From Streptomyces sp. HD (lineage in GTDB: Bacteria > Actinomycetota > Actinomycetes > Streptomycetales > Streptomycetaceae), in assembly GCF_028369295.1 (NCBI RefSeq), contig NZ_JAQMYP010000018.1, positions 103,529-167,528 on the forward strand: 64,000 nt of DNA, read 5' to 3'. The stretch's first letter is position 1. Each line of letters opens with the position of its first letter. The notes beneath the pieces are model-generated. The model saw only the letters and a program-made list of their open reading frames with translations. It did no database searches and had not been told where the DNA came from. Shown here in pieces: positions 7,757 through 16,194 of the stretch. Both the position numbers and the translations under genes were made by a program.

Positions 7757-8866
7757 ATGGCGCCCAGCAAGCCGGTACCGGTGGACCCTCTCGGCATCGG
7801 AACCGGATCGCCCGGCCCGCCCTCGACCATCCTGGTCACCGGCGGGGCGGGCTTCATCGGCAGTCATGTCTGCGTCGAGCTGCTGGATCATGGTTACGAG
7901 GTGATCGTCGTCGACGACTACTCCAACAGCTCCCCGCAGGTCCTCCCGCGCGTGGAACGCATCGCCGGACGCTTCGTCGGCGCCGTCTACGAGCTGGACA
8001 TCCGGGACCGGCGGGCCCTGTCGGCCGTGTTCGACCGGCACGCCGTTGACGCCGTCGTGCACTGCGCCGGTATGAAGTCCGTGGGTGTGTCGACCCGCAT
8101 GCCCGTCGAGTACTACGACACGAACGTCGGAGGCCTGACCGCCCTCCTGCGGTCCATGCAGGACCACGGGGTGTACCAGCTCGTCTACTCGTCGTCCTGC
8201 TCGATCTACGGCGACGCCGGCCACGGCCCGCTGGACGAGGACACCCCCGCCCGGCCCACCAACCCGTACGCGGCCTCCAAACTGCGGTGCGAGCAGATCC
8301 TCGCCGACGTCTGCCGGCACCTCCCCGAGTACTCGGTGCTGTGCCTGCGGTACTTCAATCCGGTCGGCGCCCACCCCAGCGGACTGCTCGGCGAGGACCC
8401 GGCCGGCGACCCCGACAACCTGATGCCGTACGTCGCCCAGGTGGCCATAGGCCGCCAGGAGCGGCTCCGCGTGTTCGGCGGGGACTATCCGACGGCCGAC
8501 GGCACCGCGGTCCGCGACTACCTCCATGTCATGGACGCGGTCGAGGCGCACCGAGTGGCCCTGGACCACTTCACCGACGCACCCGGCATGCGCGTGTACA
8601 ACCTGGGCGTCGGCCGGGGCAGTTCGGTCCTGGAAGTGATCGCCGCGTTCGCCGAGGTGAGCGGCCGGGAGATTCCGTACGACGTCGTGCCCCGCCGTCC
8701 CGGCGACGTGGCCGAACTGGTCGCCGACGCGAGCGCCGTGGCGCGTGACTGGGGCTGGCGGCCCAGGCGGGACCTGGGGGCCATCTGCCGGGACGCCTGG
8801 CGGTTCCAGCAGGTCAATCCGCACGGGTACGCGGGCGCGGCGCGCCGTCCCAACCCGAAGCACTGA
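7757..8866 (+). CDS. galE: UDP-glucose 4-epimerase
   Basis: A 369-residue extended SDR. The NAD-binding motif TGGAGFIGS is at 28-36, the catalytic Ser is in YSSSCSIYG (144-152) and the catalytic pair is Tyr171/Lys175 in YAASK. GalE-specific elements are VVHCAGMKSVGVS, CLRYFNPVGAHPSG, YVAQVAIGR and GTAVRDYLHVMD. It interconverts UDP-glucose and UDP-galactose in the cytoplasm. The start has GGAG ten bases upstream. The N-terminal ~23 residues before ILVTGG are an extra Pro-rich tail. An operator lies just upstream, so expression is probably controlled by the TetR protein at 10964-11731. No galT or galK is nearby, so this is likely a second, separately regulated epimerase. Confidence 0.93.
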   Translation: MAPSKPVPVDPLGIGTGSPGPPSTILVTGGAGFIGSHVCVELLDHGYEVIVVDDYSNSSPQVLPRVERIAGRFVGAVYELDIRDRRALSAVFDRHAVDAVVHCAGMKSVGVSTRMPVEYYDTNVGGLTALLRSMQDHGVYQLVYSSSCSIYGDAGHGPLDEDTPARPTNPYAASKLRCEQILADVCRHLPEYSVLCLRYFNPVGAHPSGLLGEDPAGDPDNLMPYVAQVAIGRQERLRVFGGDYPTADGTAVRDYLHVMDAVEAHRVALDHFTDAPGMRVYNLGVGRGSSVLEVIAAFAEVSGREIPYDVVPRRPGDVAELVADASAVARDWGWRPRRDLGAICRDAWRFQQVNPHGYAGAARRPNPKH

Positions 8867-8887
8867 GGTATCGGCGGTGGCGCTGAG

Positions 8888-8918
8888 TACCGGCGGTGCG
8901 GAGCCCGTGTCGCCGGTA
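8888..8918. terminator. Bidirectional hairpin between galE and the GH15 gene
   Basis: TACCGGCG (8888-8895) and CGCCGGTA (8911-8918) are perfect eight-base arms around a 15-base loop in the short convergent intergenic region. No U-run follows, as is common for Streptomyces terminators. Confidence 0.55.
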
Positions 8919-8938
8919 CCGGCATCAGTCGCCGGCCG

Positions 8939-10777
8939 TCAGTCGTCGGGACCGGAAGCGTCGAGGCCGGAGGCGCTCAGAGTGAACGCCGTCTCGACCA
9001 GGGCGATATGGCTGAACGCCTGGGGTGCGTTGCCCAGTTGGCGGCCCGTGTCCGGGTCCCACTGTTCCGACAGCAGACCGACGTCGTTGCGGATGGCGAG
9101 CACCCGCTCGAAGGCGTCCCGGGCCTGTTCCGGACGCCCGGTCGTGGCGAGGGCGTCGGCATACCAGAGGGAGCACGCCACGAACGCGCCCTCCGGGTCG
9201 GATGCGCCGTCGACGCCGTCCATACCGTCCACGCCGTCCACTTCGTGCGCGCCGTCGCCGTTCGTGACGTATCGCCGTACGAAGCCGCCGTGGTCGAGCC
9301 CCCGCATCGCGCGGACGGTGCCGCGCACCCGCTCGTCCGAGGCCGGCAGGAAGCCGAGCCGGGGCATCAGCAGCGCCGAGGCGTCCAGGGCCGAGGAGCC
9401 GTAGGACTGCACGAAGGACCGCCGGCGGGCGTCCCATCCCTCCCGGCACACCTGCCGGTGCACCTCGTCGCGCATGGCACGCCACTCGCCCGAGGAGCCG
9501 TTGCGGCCGAGCAACTCGCCCATCCGCACGGCGCGGTCGGCGGCCACCCAGGCCATGACCTTGGAGTGGACGAACTGCCGCCCCGGTCCGCGCACCTGCC
9601 ACAGCCCCTGGTCCGGCTCCCGCCAGTGGCGCTGCAGATAGCCCATCAGGGCCTCGACCAGGCTCCACACATGGGCCGGCATCGGGATCCCGGCCCGCAG
9701 CGACAGGCAGAGGGCGTCCAGGACCTCGCCGTAGACGTCCAGCTGGAACTGGTTCATCGCGAAGTGGCCGAACCGGACGGGCCGTGAACCCTCGTAGCCG
9801 GACAGCCAGGGTGCCTCGGTCTCCGGCAGCAGGCGCTGACCGCCGACGCCGTAGACGGTCTGCAGATCGGCGGGATCGCCCGCGATGGCCCGCACCAGCC
9901 AGTCCAGCCAGGCCGCCGCCTCCTCGCGGTAGCCGCTGCGCAGCAGACAGGACAGGGTCTGGGTGGAGTCGCGCAGCCAGCAGTACCGGTAGTCCCAGTT
10001 GCGCTGCCCGCCGATACAGCCGGGCAGGGACGTGGTCGGCGCGGCGACGATGCCGCCTGTGGGGGCGTAGGTGAGCGCCTTCAGTGTGATCAGGGAGCGC
10101 ATGACGGCGTCGCGCCACGGCCCCTCGTAACGGCACTGGGCGCTCCAACGTCGCCAGAAGTCGCTGGTCTCCTTCAGGAGCGTCTCGGCGGGGAAGGACA
10201 GCGGCGCGGGCGTCTCGGGCAGATGGGAGGGCGACCAGACGAGTGTCAGGGCCAGCCGCCGACCGGCCGGGACGGTGAAGTCGTACACCGTCGAGTCCTC
10301 GCGGTCGAGCGACCGTACCGGCCCGTCGGCGTCCAGCCAGACGGCGTCCGGGCCGGCGACCGCCACCGCGCACTGGTCGACGGCCCGGATCCAGGGCACT
10401 ACCCGGCCCTGGTGGAAGCGCAGCTGCAGCTCGCTGCGCATGGTCACGGTCCCCGAGAGCCCCTCCACCACGCGGACCACACAGGGCAGTTGGGCACGGG
10501 GAGGCATGAAGTCGGTGACCCGTACGGTCCCCGTCGCGGTCTCCCACCATGTGTCCAGGACCAGTGTGTCCGCACGGTAGGTCCGCCGTGTGCAGGTCCC
10601 GCCGGTCTCGGGGGAGACCCGCCAGAAGCCGTTGTCCCCGGTGCCGAGAAGCGCGGCCAGACAAGCCGGCGAGTCGAAGCGGGGGAGGCACAGCCAGTCG
10701 ACGGAACCGTCCTTGCCGACCATGGCGGCGGTCTCCAGGTCGCTGATGAGGGCGTAGTCCTCGATGGGGGCACTCAT
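8939..10777 (-). CDS. GH15 family (glucoamylase/trehalase-like) protein with altered catalytic acid
   Basis: A 612-residue protein of the bacterial GH15 family, with the N-terminal trehalase-like beta-sandwich (IEDYALISDLETAAMVGKDG, FDSPACLAALL) and a C-terminal (alpha/alpha)6 barrel (RNWDYRYCWLRDS at 259-271, NQFQLDVYGEVLDAL). Family members hydrolyse trehalose or alpha-glucans. The position that normally reads GIWEVRG, equivalent to the general acid, reads GLWQVRG here (Gln394). The second catalytic glutamate appears intact as Glu571 in LLSEQWD. An Asp-Gly-rich insertion (VDGVDGMDGVDG, 513-524) interrupts the barrel. ATG at 10777 is chosen; 10783 is possible. An operator lies 27 bases upstream. 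No signal peptide is seen. Confidence 0.85.
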   Translation of the reverse strand: MSAPIEDYALISDLETAAMVGKDGSVDWLCLPRFDSPACLAALLGTGDNGFWRVSPETGGTCTRRTYRADTLVLDTWWETATGTVRVTDFMPPRAQLPCVVRVVEGLSGTVTMRSELQLRFHQGRVVPWIRAVDQCAVAVAGPDAVWLDADGPVRSLDREDSTVYDFTVPAGRRLALTLVWSPSHLPETPAPLSFPAETLLKETSDFWRRWSAQCRYEGPWRDAVMRSLITLKALTYAPTGGIVAAPTTSLPGCIGGQRNWDYRYCWLRDSTQTLSCLLRSGYREEAAAWLDWLVRAIAGDPADLQTVYGVGGQRLLPETEAPWLSGYEGSRPVRFGHFAMNQFQLDVYGEVLDALCLSLRAGIPMPAHVWSLVEALMGYLQRHWREPDQGLWQVRGPGRQFVHSKVMAWVAADRAVRMGELLGRNGSSGEWRAMRDEVHRQVCREGWDARRRSFVQSYGSSALDASALLMPRLGFLPASDERVRGTVRAMRGLDHGGFVRRYVTNGDGAHEVDGVDGMDGVDGASDPEGAFVACSLWYADALATTGRPEQARDAFERVLAIRNDVGLLSEQWDPDTGRQLGNAPQAFSHIALVETAFTLSASGLDASGPDD

Positions 10778-10795
10778 GACCATCAGTCTGCTGAT

Positions 10796-10818
10796 ATGTA
10801 AACTTACGTTGTAAACAT
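10796..10818. promoter_or_regulatory. TetR operator in the GH15 promoter
   Basis: The core TTACGTTGTAAAC (10804-10816) reads GTTTACAACGTAA on the strand of the GH15 gene. GTAAAC occurs twice on the plus strand (10798-10803 and 10811-10816), and ATGT/ACAT flank the element. It lies 19 to 41 bases before the annotated GH15 start and matches the galE and TetR sites. Confidence 0.65.
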
Positions 10819-10889
10819 CTTGCACGGAAAGAGACGCAAGGTCAAGCGGGAAGGCCAACGAGAAGGGTCAGGAGGGGTGCCGCCAGGTA

Positions 10890-10903
10890 TGTTTACGTCG
10901 TAT
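10890..10903. promoter_or_regulatory. TetR operator in its own promoter
   Basis: GTTTACGTCGTA at 10891-10902 (preceded by AT) matches the galE and GH15 sites in ten of twelve positions or better. It lies about 60 bases upstream of the TetR start and shares the divergent region with the GH15 operator, which suggests autoregulation. Confidence 0.6.
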
Positions 10904-10963
10904 GCGGATGCTGTCGCCCCGGACGGGCCGGGGTCGTACGGCAGCGGCGCAGGGAGGCACGGA

Positions 10964-11731
10964 ATGGCTGAGGGTTCGACGGACAGGCCCGCGCGTCGCG
11001 CCAGTGACCGGGGACGCTACGGCAGGCTCAGTCGCGAGCGCGTGCTGGCCGCCGCCCTGGAGCTGGTCGACAGGGAGGGCCTGTCGGCTCTGAGCATGCG
11101 TCGGCTCGGCGCGGAGCTCGGTGTCGAGGCCATGGCGCTGTACCGGTACGCGGAAGGCAAGGACTCCCTCTTGGACGGCCTCGTCGAGGCGCTGTACCTG
11201 GAGCTGGAGGGGCGACTGTCCGACGGCTCCGGGGCTACGGCGCCCGCGACCACGTCCGAGTCCGCGGACACCGGGGCCACCGAGGCACCCGAATGGCGTG
11301 CCGAGCTCCAACGGACCGCTCGCGCCCTGTACGACGTGTGTCTGGCCCACCCGCAGGCCGTGCCGCTGCTCTCCACCCGGATGATGGCCGTGCCGCTCGC
11401 CCGCAGGCCGCTCGCGGTGCTCAGGGATCACGAGCGGATCCTCGGCCTGCTCCGCCAGGCCGGGTTCGACGACGCCCGTGCCGCCTCCGTGTTCCGCGCC
11501 TACACCGCCTGGGTGCTCGGATATGTGTCGGTGGAACTGAGGGCCATGGTGGACAACCCCGAGGAATCCGACCCCGCGTTCCGCCTGGGCCTGCACCGCA
11601 TGCCGTCCCAGGAACTGCCCGTGCTGCGCGAGGTCGCCCCGGCCCTCGCCGAGCAGGGCGGACCGGACGGCCTGTCCGACGGACTCGACGCGCTCCTCGA
11701 CGGTTTCGCACCGACGGACCGGAATTCCTGA
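10964..11731 (+). CDS. TetR/AcrR family transcriptional regulator
   Basis: A 255-residue TetR regulator. The helix-turn-helix domain covers about residues 21-68 (LSRERVLAAALELVDREGLS, MRRLGAELGVEAMALYRYAE). The C-terminal ligand-binding domain of ~185 residues resembles the TetR_C family that follows the MALYRY-type recognition helix. The ATG at 10964 has AGGGAGG eight bases upstream; upstream in-frame starts would run the reading frame across the operator. It is divergent from the GH15 gene. GTTTACRWCGTA-type sites occur in its own promoter and in those of GH15 and galE, so these three are its likely regulon. The inducer is unknown; a sugar or sugar derivative is a guess from the targets. 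Confidence 0.92.
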   Translation: MAEGSTDRPARRASDRGRYGRLSRERVLAAALELVDREGLSALSMRRLGAELGVEAMALYRYAEGKDSLLDGLVEALYLELEGRLSDGSGATAPATTSESADTGATEAPEWRAELQRTARALYDVCLAHPQAVPLLSTRMMAVPLARRPLAVLRDHERILGLLRQAGFDDARAASVFRAYTAWVLGYVSVELRAMVDNPEESDPAFRLGLHRMPSQELPVLREVAPALAEQGGPDGLSDGLDALLDGFAPTDRNS

Positions 11732-11750
11732 CGCCGGCGGACTGAATCGG

Positions 11751-11846
11751 GTCTGCATTCCGTGACACCGGCCGACGCAAACCGTGGCAGCGGCCGACGT
11801 CATTCCCTGGCACCGGCCGACGTCATTCCCTGGCACCGGCTGACGC
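11751..11846. repeat. Degenerate ~23-bp tandem repeats
   Basis: About four copies of a unit related to TCATTCCCTGGCACCGGCCG plus ACG lie between the TetR gene and the converging Rv1733c-like gene. The last two copies are almost identical. No function is apparent. Confidence 0.75.
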
Positions 11847-11852
11847 CACGGC

Positions 11853-12467
11853 TCATGCCCTACGGCCCGTCCAGCCCGGCTCCGTTCGGGCCCACTCCTG
11901 TTCCCATTCGGCCAGGCGACGGCGCATCGCGGTGTGTCGTACGGCCGTGTGGCCGAGGAGGGTCAGGGCCACCGCACCGCCCGTGGCACAGATGCCGACG
12001 GTCACGGAGCGGTACCAGACGGACGCGTCGTCGGGAGGTGGGGGGACGCTGCGGCCCTCGGTGTCGAGCCATACGTCGACCGTGTCGCCGGTCCGTGTCC
12101 CGGCCGGGACACGCGCCGTGGCCGTACGCGGACCCGTCTCCGACTCCGTCCAGCGAACCGTCGCCTTCGCGGACAGCTGCCGTCCGCCCTGCGGCAGGGG
12201 CACCGCGCCGGGGGCTCTGTCGATGACCTCGGCCCGGACCTGCCGGAGACCGGTGCGCTGCTCCCGAGCCATGGTCAGGGCGTCGCCATGGGCCCACCAG
12301 GCCGCGATCACCCCGGCCAGCGGCGCGCCGACGAGCAGCAGCGCGATCACGGCCACCACCGTCCACGCTTCGACGACATCCGACCGGCGCCGCAGCGGAC
12401 TGTGCCACCAACGCCGGCCATGCACGCGGCTTCGCATGCCGTGCAGGTACCCCCGAAGACGGGACAT
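11853..12467 (-). CDS. Rv1733c-like two-helix membrane protein
   Basis: A 204-residue membrane protein of the actinobacterial Rv1733c type. A cytoplasmic N-terminus is followed by one transmembrane helix at ~34-58 (AWTVVAVIALLLVGAPLAGV). An extracytoplasmic domain with AHGDALTMAREQRTGLRQVR, PRTATARVPAGTRTGDTVDV and LDTEGRSVPPP comes next, then a second helix at ~155-178. The family has no known enzymatic function; the mycobacterial member is a dormancy-associated antigen. ATG at 12467 is preferred because AGGAA precedes it; longer forms from 12491 are possible. It is flanked by tandem repeats on both sides. Confidence 0.8.
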   Translation of the reverse strand: MSRLRGYLHGMRSRVHGRRWWHSPLRRRSDVVEAWTVVAVIALLLVGAPLAGVIAAWWAHGDALTMAREQRTGLRQVRAEVIDRAPGAVPLPQGGRQLSAKATVRWTESETGPRTATARVPAGTRTGDTVDVWLDTEGRSVPPPPDDASVWYRSVTVGICATGGAVALTLLGHTAVRHTAMRRRLAEWEQEWARTEPGWTGRRA

Positions 12468-12499
12468 CGTTCCTGACGATCCCGGGGACATCGTCAACC

Positions 12500-12625
12500 G
12501 CCGGGCACGCCGGGCACGCCGGGCACGCCGGGCACGCCGGGCACGCCGGGCACGCCGGGCACGCCGGGCACGCCGGGCACGACAGGTACGCCGGGCACGA
12601 CAGGTACGCCGGGCACGACAGGTAC
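12500..12625. repeat. 9-bp minisatellite array, GCCGGGCAC with GACAGGTAC variants
   Basis: GCCGGGCAC is repeated nine times without interruption from 12500 to 12580. It then alternates with GACAGGTAC (12581-12625), giving an 18-bp higher-order repeat. Because the unit is a multiple of three, it keeps several frames open and would encode VPG- or PAC-like repeats. There is no start site or conserved domain, and it lies between two genes in the same orientation. It is probably non-coding and prone to slippage. Confidence 0.9.
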
Positions 12626-12677
12626 GCGGGGCGCACGGGCGGACGCGCGCACCCTGGTTGCGGCTGCGCCCCGACGA

Positions 12678-13509
12678 TCAGCCGAAGCGTTCGATCCGGA
12701 TGCGGTCCACCGGCTGACCTGCCGTCACGAGCAGTCGAGAGGCGTGCTCCGCGAACGCGTTGGAGCCACACACATAGGCCTCCCACCCACCAGGAGGCTG
12801 CTCGGCCAGGAGCGGCGCCACATGTGCGGCGGCCATACGTCCCACGGGCACACCCACCGGCGCGCTCCGCGTGAACACGGGTGTCGTCTCCGCGCCGTAC
12901 TCGCGCGCGTAGATCAGCTCCTCGGGGCTGCGCACCGACACCAGCAGCCGCAGCGGAACGTCCAGGCCCCGCGCCCGGTGGTGCCGCACCATCGACATCA
13001 GCGGTACGACGCCGGAGCCGGCGCCGACCAGCAGCGCCGGCCGGTCCCCGGGCCAGGCGAAGAAGCCGCTGAGCGGGCCGCGGACCTCGACCGTGTCGCC
13101 GGGCTCGGCGACCGTGTGGAACCAGCCGGACACCTCACCGCCCTCGACGTGATCCAGGGTCAGTTCGATATGGCCCGGGTCGTCGGGCGCGGACGCGATC
13201 GAGTAGTGGCGTTGGGCCACATAGCCGTCATCCGCGGTCAGCCGGAGCATCAGGTGCTGGCCCGGCAGATGGCCCGCCCACGCGGGCACCGCGAGACGGA
13301 AGGTGGCGGCGCGCGGGGTCTCGCGGCGGACCTCGGTGATCGTGGCGGTCTGCCACACCGCCGCGGTCCGGTTGCTGACGGCGATCCGGCCGGGCACGGC
13401 GAACCGGGTCGGGGGAGCGGAGGTCACGGATGTGGACGCCAGGGATGCGGACGCCACGGACGCGGAGGTCACGGCCGTCGCCTCGGGCACCCCGGTCGTC
13501 CCAGTTGCC

Positions 13510-13517
<8 letters not shown>
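12678..13517 (-). CDS. Ferredoxin-NADP reductase-like FAD/NAD(P)H oxidoreductase
   Basis: A 279-residue reductase with an FAD-binding domain (QHLMLRLTADDGYVAQRHYS with the RxYS motif, then GEVSGWFH and GDTVEVRGPLSGFF) and an NAD(P)-binding domain (ALLVGAGSGVVPLMSMVRHH, RSPEELIYAREY, EAYVCGSNAFAEHASRLL). There is no 2Fe-2S domain. The GTG start at 13517 overlaps the stop of the sulfite-oxidase-like gene by eight bases, so the two are translationally coupled and probably form a redox pair, with this protein supplying electrons. The ~25 N-terminal residues are Ala/Val/Thr-rich and may be a flexible tail. Confidence 0.85.
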
Positions 13518-14115
<598 letters not shown>

Positions 14116-14181
14116 GCGGGTGGTGCCTCCAGGCCGCCGAAGGCGACGGCCCGCGGGTCGAGCGTGATCGGTACGTGCTCA

Positions 14182-14213
14182 TTCAACCGTACGGGTTACA
14201 CGTTCGTTCAATC
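14182..14213. promoter_or_regulatory. Possible operator in the divergent region (14116-14395)
   Basis: AACC-GTACG-GGTT (14185-14197) is an inverted repeat, flanked by two TTCAA direct repeats (14182 and 14207). It lies about 70 bases upstream of the sulfite-oxidase-like gene and may control that operon. The rest of this 280-bp divergent region holds no recognisable gene. Confidence 0.3.
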
Positions 14214-14395
14214 GTCCCAGTGATCGTTGGGGTAGTGTGGCCGTTCGGTCGGGACGGTCCCGGCGTGCGGAGTCAGGGAGGTGAGACCCATTACCGCTGT
14301 GTCAGGTCGGGTGCTCTCATCTCGAATCGGCGCGGATCACCGCCAGTAGGCGACCGCGAGAGCACCCTTCGGCTTCCGAAAGGCTCTCGGCTCCC

Positions 14396-15223
14396 ATGCC
14401 CCCCTTCTCTTCTTCCTCGCCGTCACCCGCGTCCCCCTCGCCGCTCTCCCACGACGCCGTGGTGACCGCCCTCCGCTCCGCCGGCTGTGTCTTCGCCGAG
14501 GACGAGGCCCGGTTGATCCTGGCCGCCGCCCGCACCCCGGCCGAGCTGGCCGCCATGGTGAACCGCCGCGTCACCGGTCTGCCCCTCGAACTCGTCCTCG
14601 GCTGGGCCGAGTTCCACGGGCTGCGCATAGCCGTGGAACCCGGCCTCTTCGTACCCCGCCGCCGTACCGAGTTCCTGGTCGAGCAGGCCCTCGCCGTCGC
14701 ACCGGACGCATCCGTGGTCGTGGACCTGTGCTGCGGTTCGGGCGCGGTCGGCGTGGCCCTGGCGGCCGCGCTCGGCTCACGCGGCCGGATCGAGCTGCAC
14801 GCGGCCGACATCGACCCGGCGGCAGTGCGCTGCGCCCGCCGCAACGTGGCTCCCTACAGCGGTGAGGTCCACCTGGGCGACCTGTTCGAGCCACTGCCCG
14901 ACAGCCTGCGCGGCCGCGTCGGCATCCTCGCGGCGAACGTGCCGTACGTGCCCACCGACGAGGTCGGCCTCCTGCCCGCGGAGGCCCGCGACCACGAGCC
15001 CCGTGTCGCGCTCGACGGCGGTCCGGACGGCTTGGACGTGCTGCGCCGGGTCGCCGCCGAGGCGCCCCGGTGGCTGGCGCCGGGCGGCTGTCTGCTGGTC
15101 GAGACGAGTGAACGCCAGGCGCCGAAGGCCCTGGAAGCCTTCACCGGCAGTGGACTGTCGGCACGTGTGGTCGCGTCGGAGGAGCTGTACGCGAATGTCG
15201 TGATCGGCCTCAACCAGCCCTGA
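14396..15223 (+). CDS. HemK-like protein N5-glutamine methyltransferase
   Basis: A 275-residue methyltransferase of the HemK/PrmC type. Motif I is DLCCGSGAVG (110-119); the PrmC-like GLFVPRRRTE precedes it at 83-92. VGILAANVPYVPTDEV contains NVPY at 181-184 in place of the usual NPPY substrate-binding loop, and PRVALDGGPDGLDVLRR is a further PrmC signature. PrmC enzymes methylate the GGQ glutamine of release factors. The altered NPPY and the Ser/Pro-rich N-terminus suggest a paralogue with another target rather than the housekeeping PrmC. It is followed by a strong hairpin terminator. Confidence 0.8.
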   Translation: MPPFSSSSPSPASPSPLSHDAVVTALRSAGCVFAEDEARLILAAARTPAELAAMVNRRVTGLPLELVLGWAEFHGLRIAVEPGLFVPRRRTEFLVEQALAVAPDASVVVDLCCGSGAVGVALAAALGSRGRIELHAADIDPAAVRCARRNVAPYSGEVHLGDLFEPLPDSLRGRVGILAANVPYVPTDEVGLLPAEARDHEPRVALDGGPDGLDVLRRVAAEAPRWLAPGGCLLVETSERQAPKALEAFTGSGLSARVVASEELYANVVIGLNQP

Positions 15224-15230
15224 GGGCCAC

Positions 15231-15272
15231 CTCGCTCAGGGCTGGTCGCCGCCTCCACCAGCCCTGAGCGAG
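15231..15272. terminator. Strong 16-bp-stem hairpin
   Basis: CTCGCTCAGGGCTGGT (15231-15246) and ACCAGCCCTGAGCGAG (15257-15272) are perfect 16-base arms with a 10-base loop. It lies between the methyltransferase stop and the converging DUF5666 gene and probably terminates both. ACCAGCCCTGAG also occurs at the 3' end of the methyltransferase gene. Confidence 0.85.
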
Positions 15273-15310
15273 GGCTCAGCCGGCTCAGCCCACGGCCCCA
15301 TCCAGCCCGA

Positions 15311-16069
15311 TCAGGTCGCCGCGCCGCTCTTCGAAGGGCTCGCAGAGGGGGCGGGGTTCCGCCAGTCCCAGTGGCGCGGTCCGGGGAACTTGTCCCGCCG
15401 GCCGCCCGGCCCCCGGTCCCCGTCCCTGCCCTTCGGCTTCCACTCGTCCCAGTTGCCCGAGAACAGACGGGAGGCCGTCCTGGTGTCGTCGTCGGACCGT
15501 GTGCCGACGACGAAGATGTCCTCGCCCTTCTTGAGGGCCTCGGTGCCGGAGCCCTTGTCGCCGTCATGGCGCACGGTCGTGTCCGAGCCGACGGTCCATG
15601 TCCACGAGGTGCCGTCCTCGCTCTTGACGGTGACCTGGTCGCCGTCCACCTTCGCGATGGTGCCGCGTTGCCAGATCCGTACGATCCACTCGCCGCTGCC
15701 GGGGTCCTCGACGGTCGCCTCGCCGTGCACGCCGCCCCCGCCGAGGCCGAACATGCCGTGGCCGTGTCGGCCGCCGGGCCCGTCCGGGGACGGTGACGCC
15801 GACGCCGGTCCGGTGGCCGAGGGCGAGGTCCCGGAGTCCGAGCCCGAGGCAGACGCCGCGTAGGCGACCGTACCGCCGAGGGCCAGGACGGCGACCGTGG
15901 CCGTCGCGGTCACCGCCCGCGCCCGGACGGAACGCCCCTGCCACAGCCCGCGCAGCGCAGCACTCCGGGTGTGCTCCCGCTCCGGGCCGCCCGGTCCCGT
16001 GAGGACCTCGAATTCCGCGTCGGCCGGCTCCGCGCCGGCGTGGTGTCCCTGATCCGGATCGTGTGTCAC
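15311..16069 (-). CDS. DUF5666-like membrane-anchored protein
   Basis: A 252-residue protein. The N-terminal ~50 residues are cytoplasmic and acidic, then one transmembrane helix lies at about 52-75 (ARAVTATATVAVLALGGTVA). A low-complexity Ser/Pro/Gly linker containing GRHGHGMFGLGGGG follows. The extracellular beta-domain (GTIAKVDGDQVTVKSEDGTS, TVRHDGDKGSGTEALKKGED, IFVVGTRSDDDTRTASRL) matches the DUF5666 small-barrel pattern. The C-terminus is basic and Pro-rich. Function is unknown. The GTG start at 16069 has GGGAGC nine bases upstream. Confidence 0.75.
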   Translation of the reverse strand: MTHDPDQGHHAGAEPADAEFEVLTGPGGPEREHTRSAALRGLWQGRSVRARAVTATATVAVLALGGTVAYAASASGSDSGTSPSATGPASASPSPDGPGGRHGHGMFGLGGGGVHGEATVEDPGSGEWIVRIWQRGTIAKVDGDQVTVKSEDGTSWTWTVGSDTTVRHDGDKGSGTEALKKGEDIFVVGTRSDDDTRTASRLFSGNWDEWKPKGRDGDRGPGGRRDKFPGPRHWDWRNPAPSASPSKSGAAT

Positions 16070-16194
16070 CGCTCGCTCCCGTCGGTCACGGCACCCGGCA
16101 TCCCCATGCCATGCCTTGCTGTGATTGTGGGTGGCGGACGGTAAGGAACAAGTAATCAGTTGCTGTGAATTCGGGCGCCCGTCCCACCCGCCTG

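Noticed and set aside
6182..8863. An 893-residue open frame on the minus strand spanning several genes
   Set aside because: Only its last ~134 residues are a real SnoaL-like protein; the rest is the antisense shadow of galE and the deacetylase gene, kept open by GC-rich codon bias.
12500..12625. Possible CRISPR-like or collagen/elastin-like coding repeat
   Set aside because: There are no unique spacers between repeats, and no start codon with a ribosome binding site or flanking domain supports a coding role.
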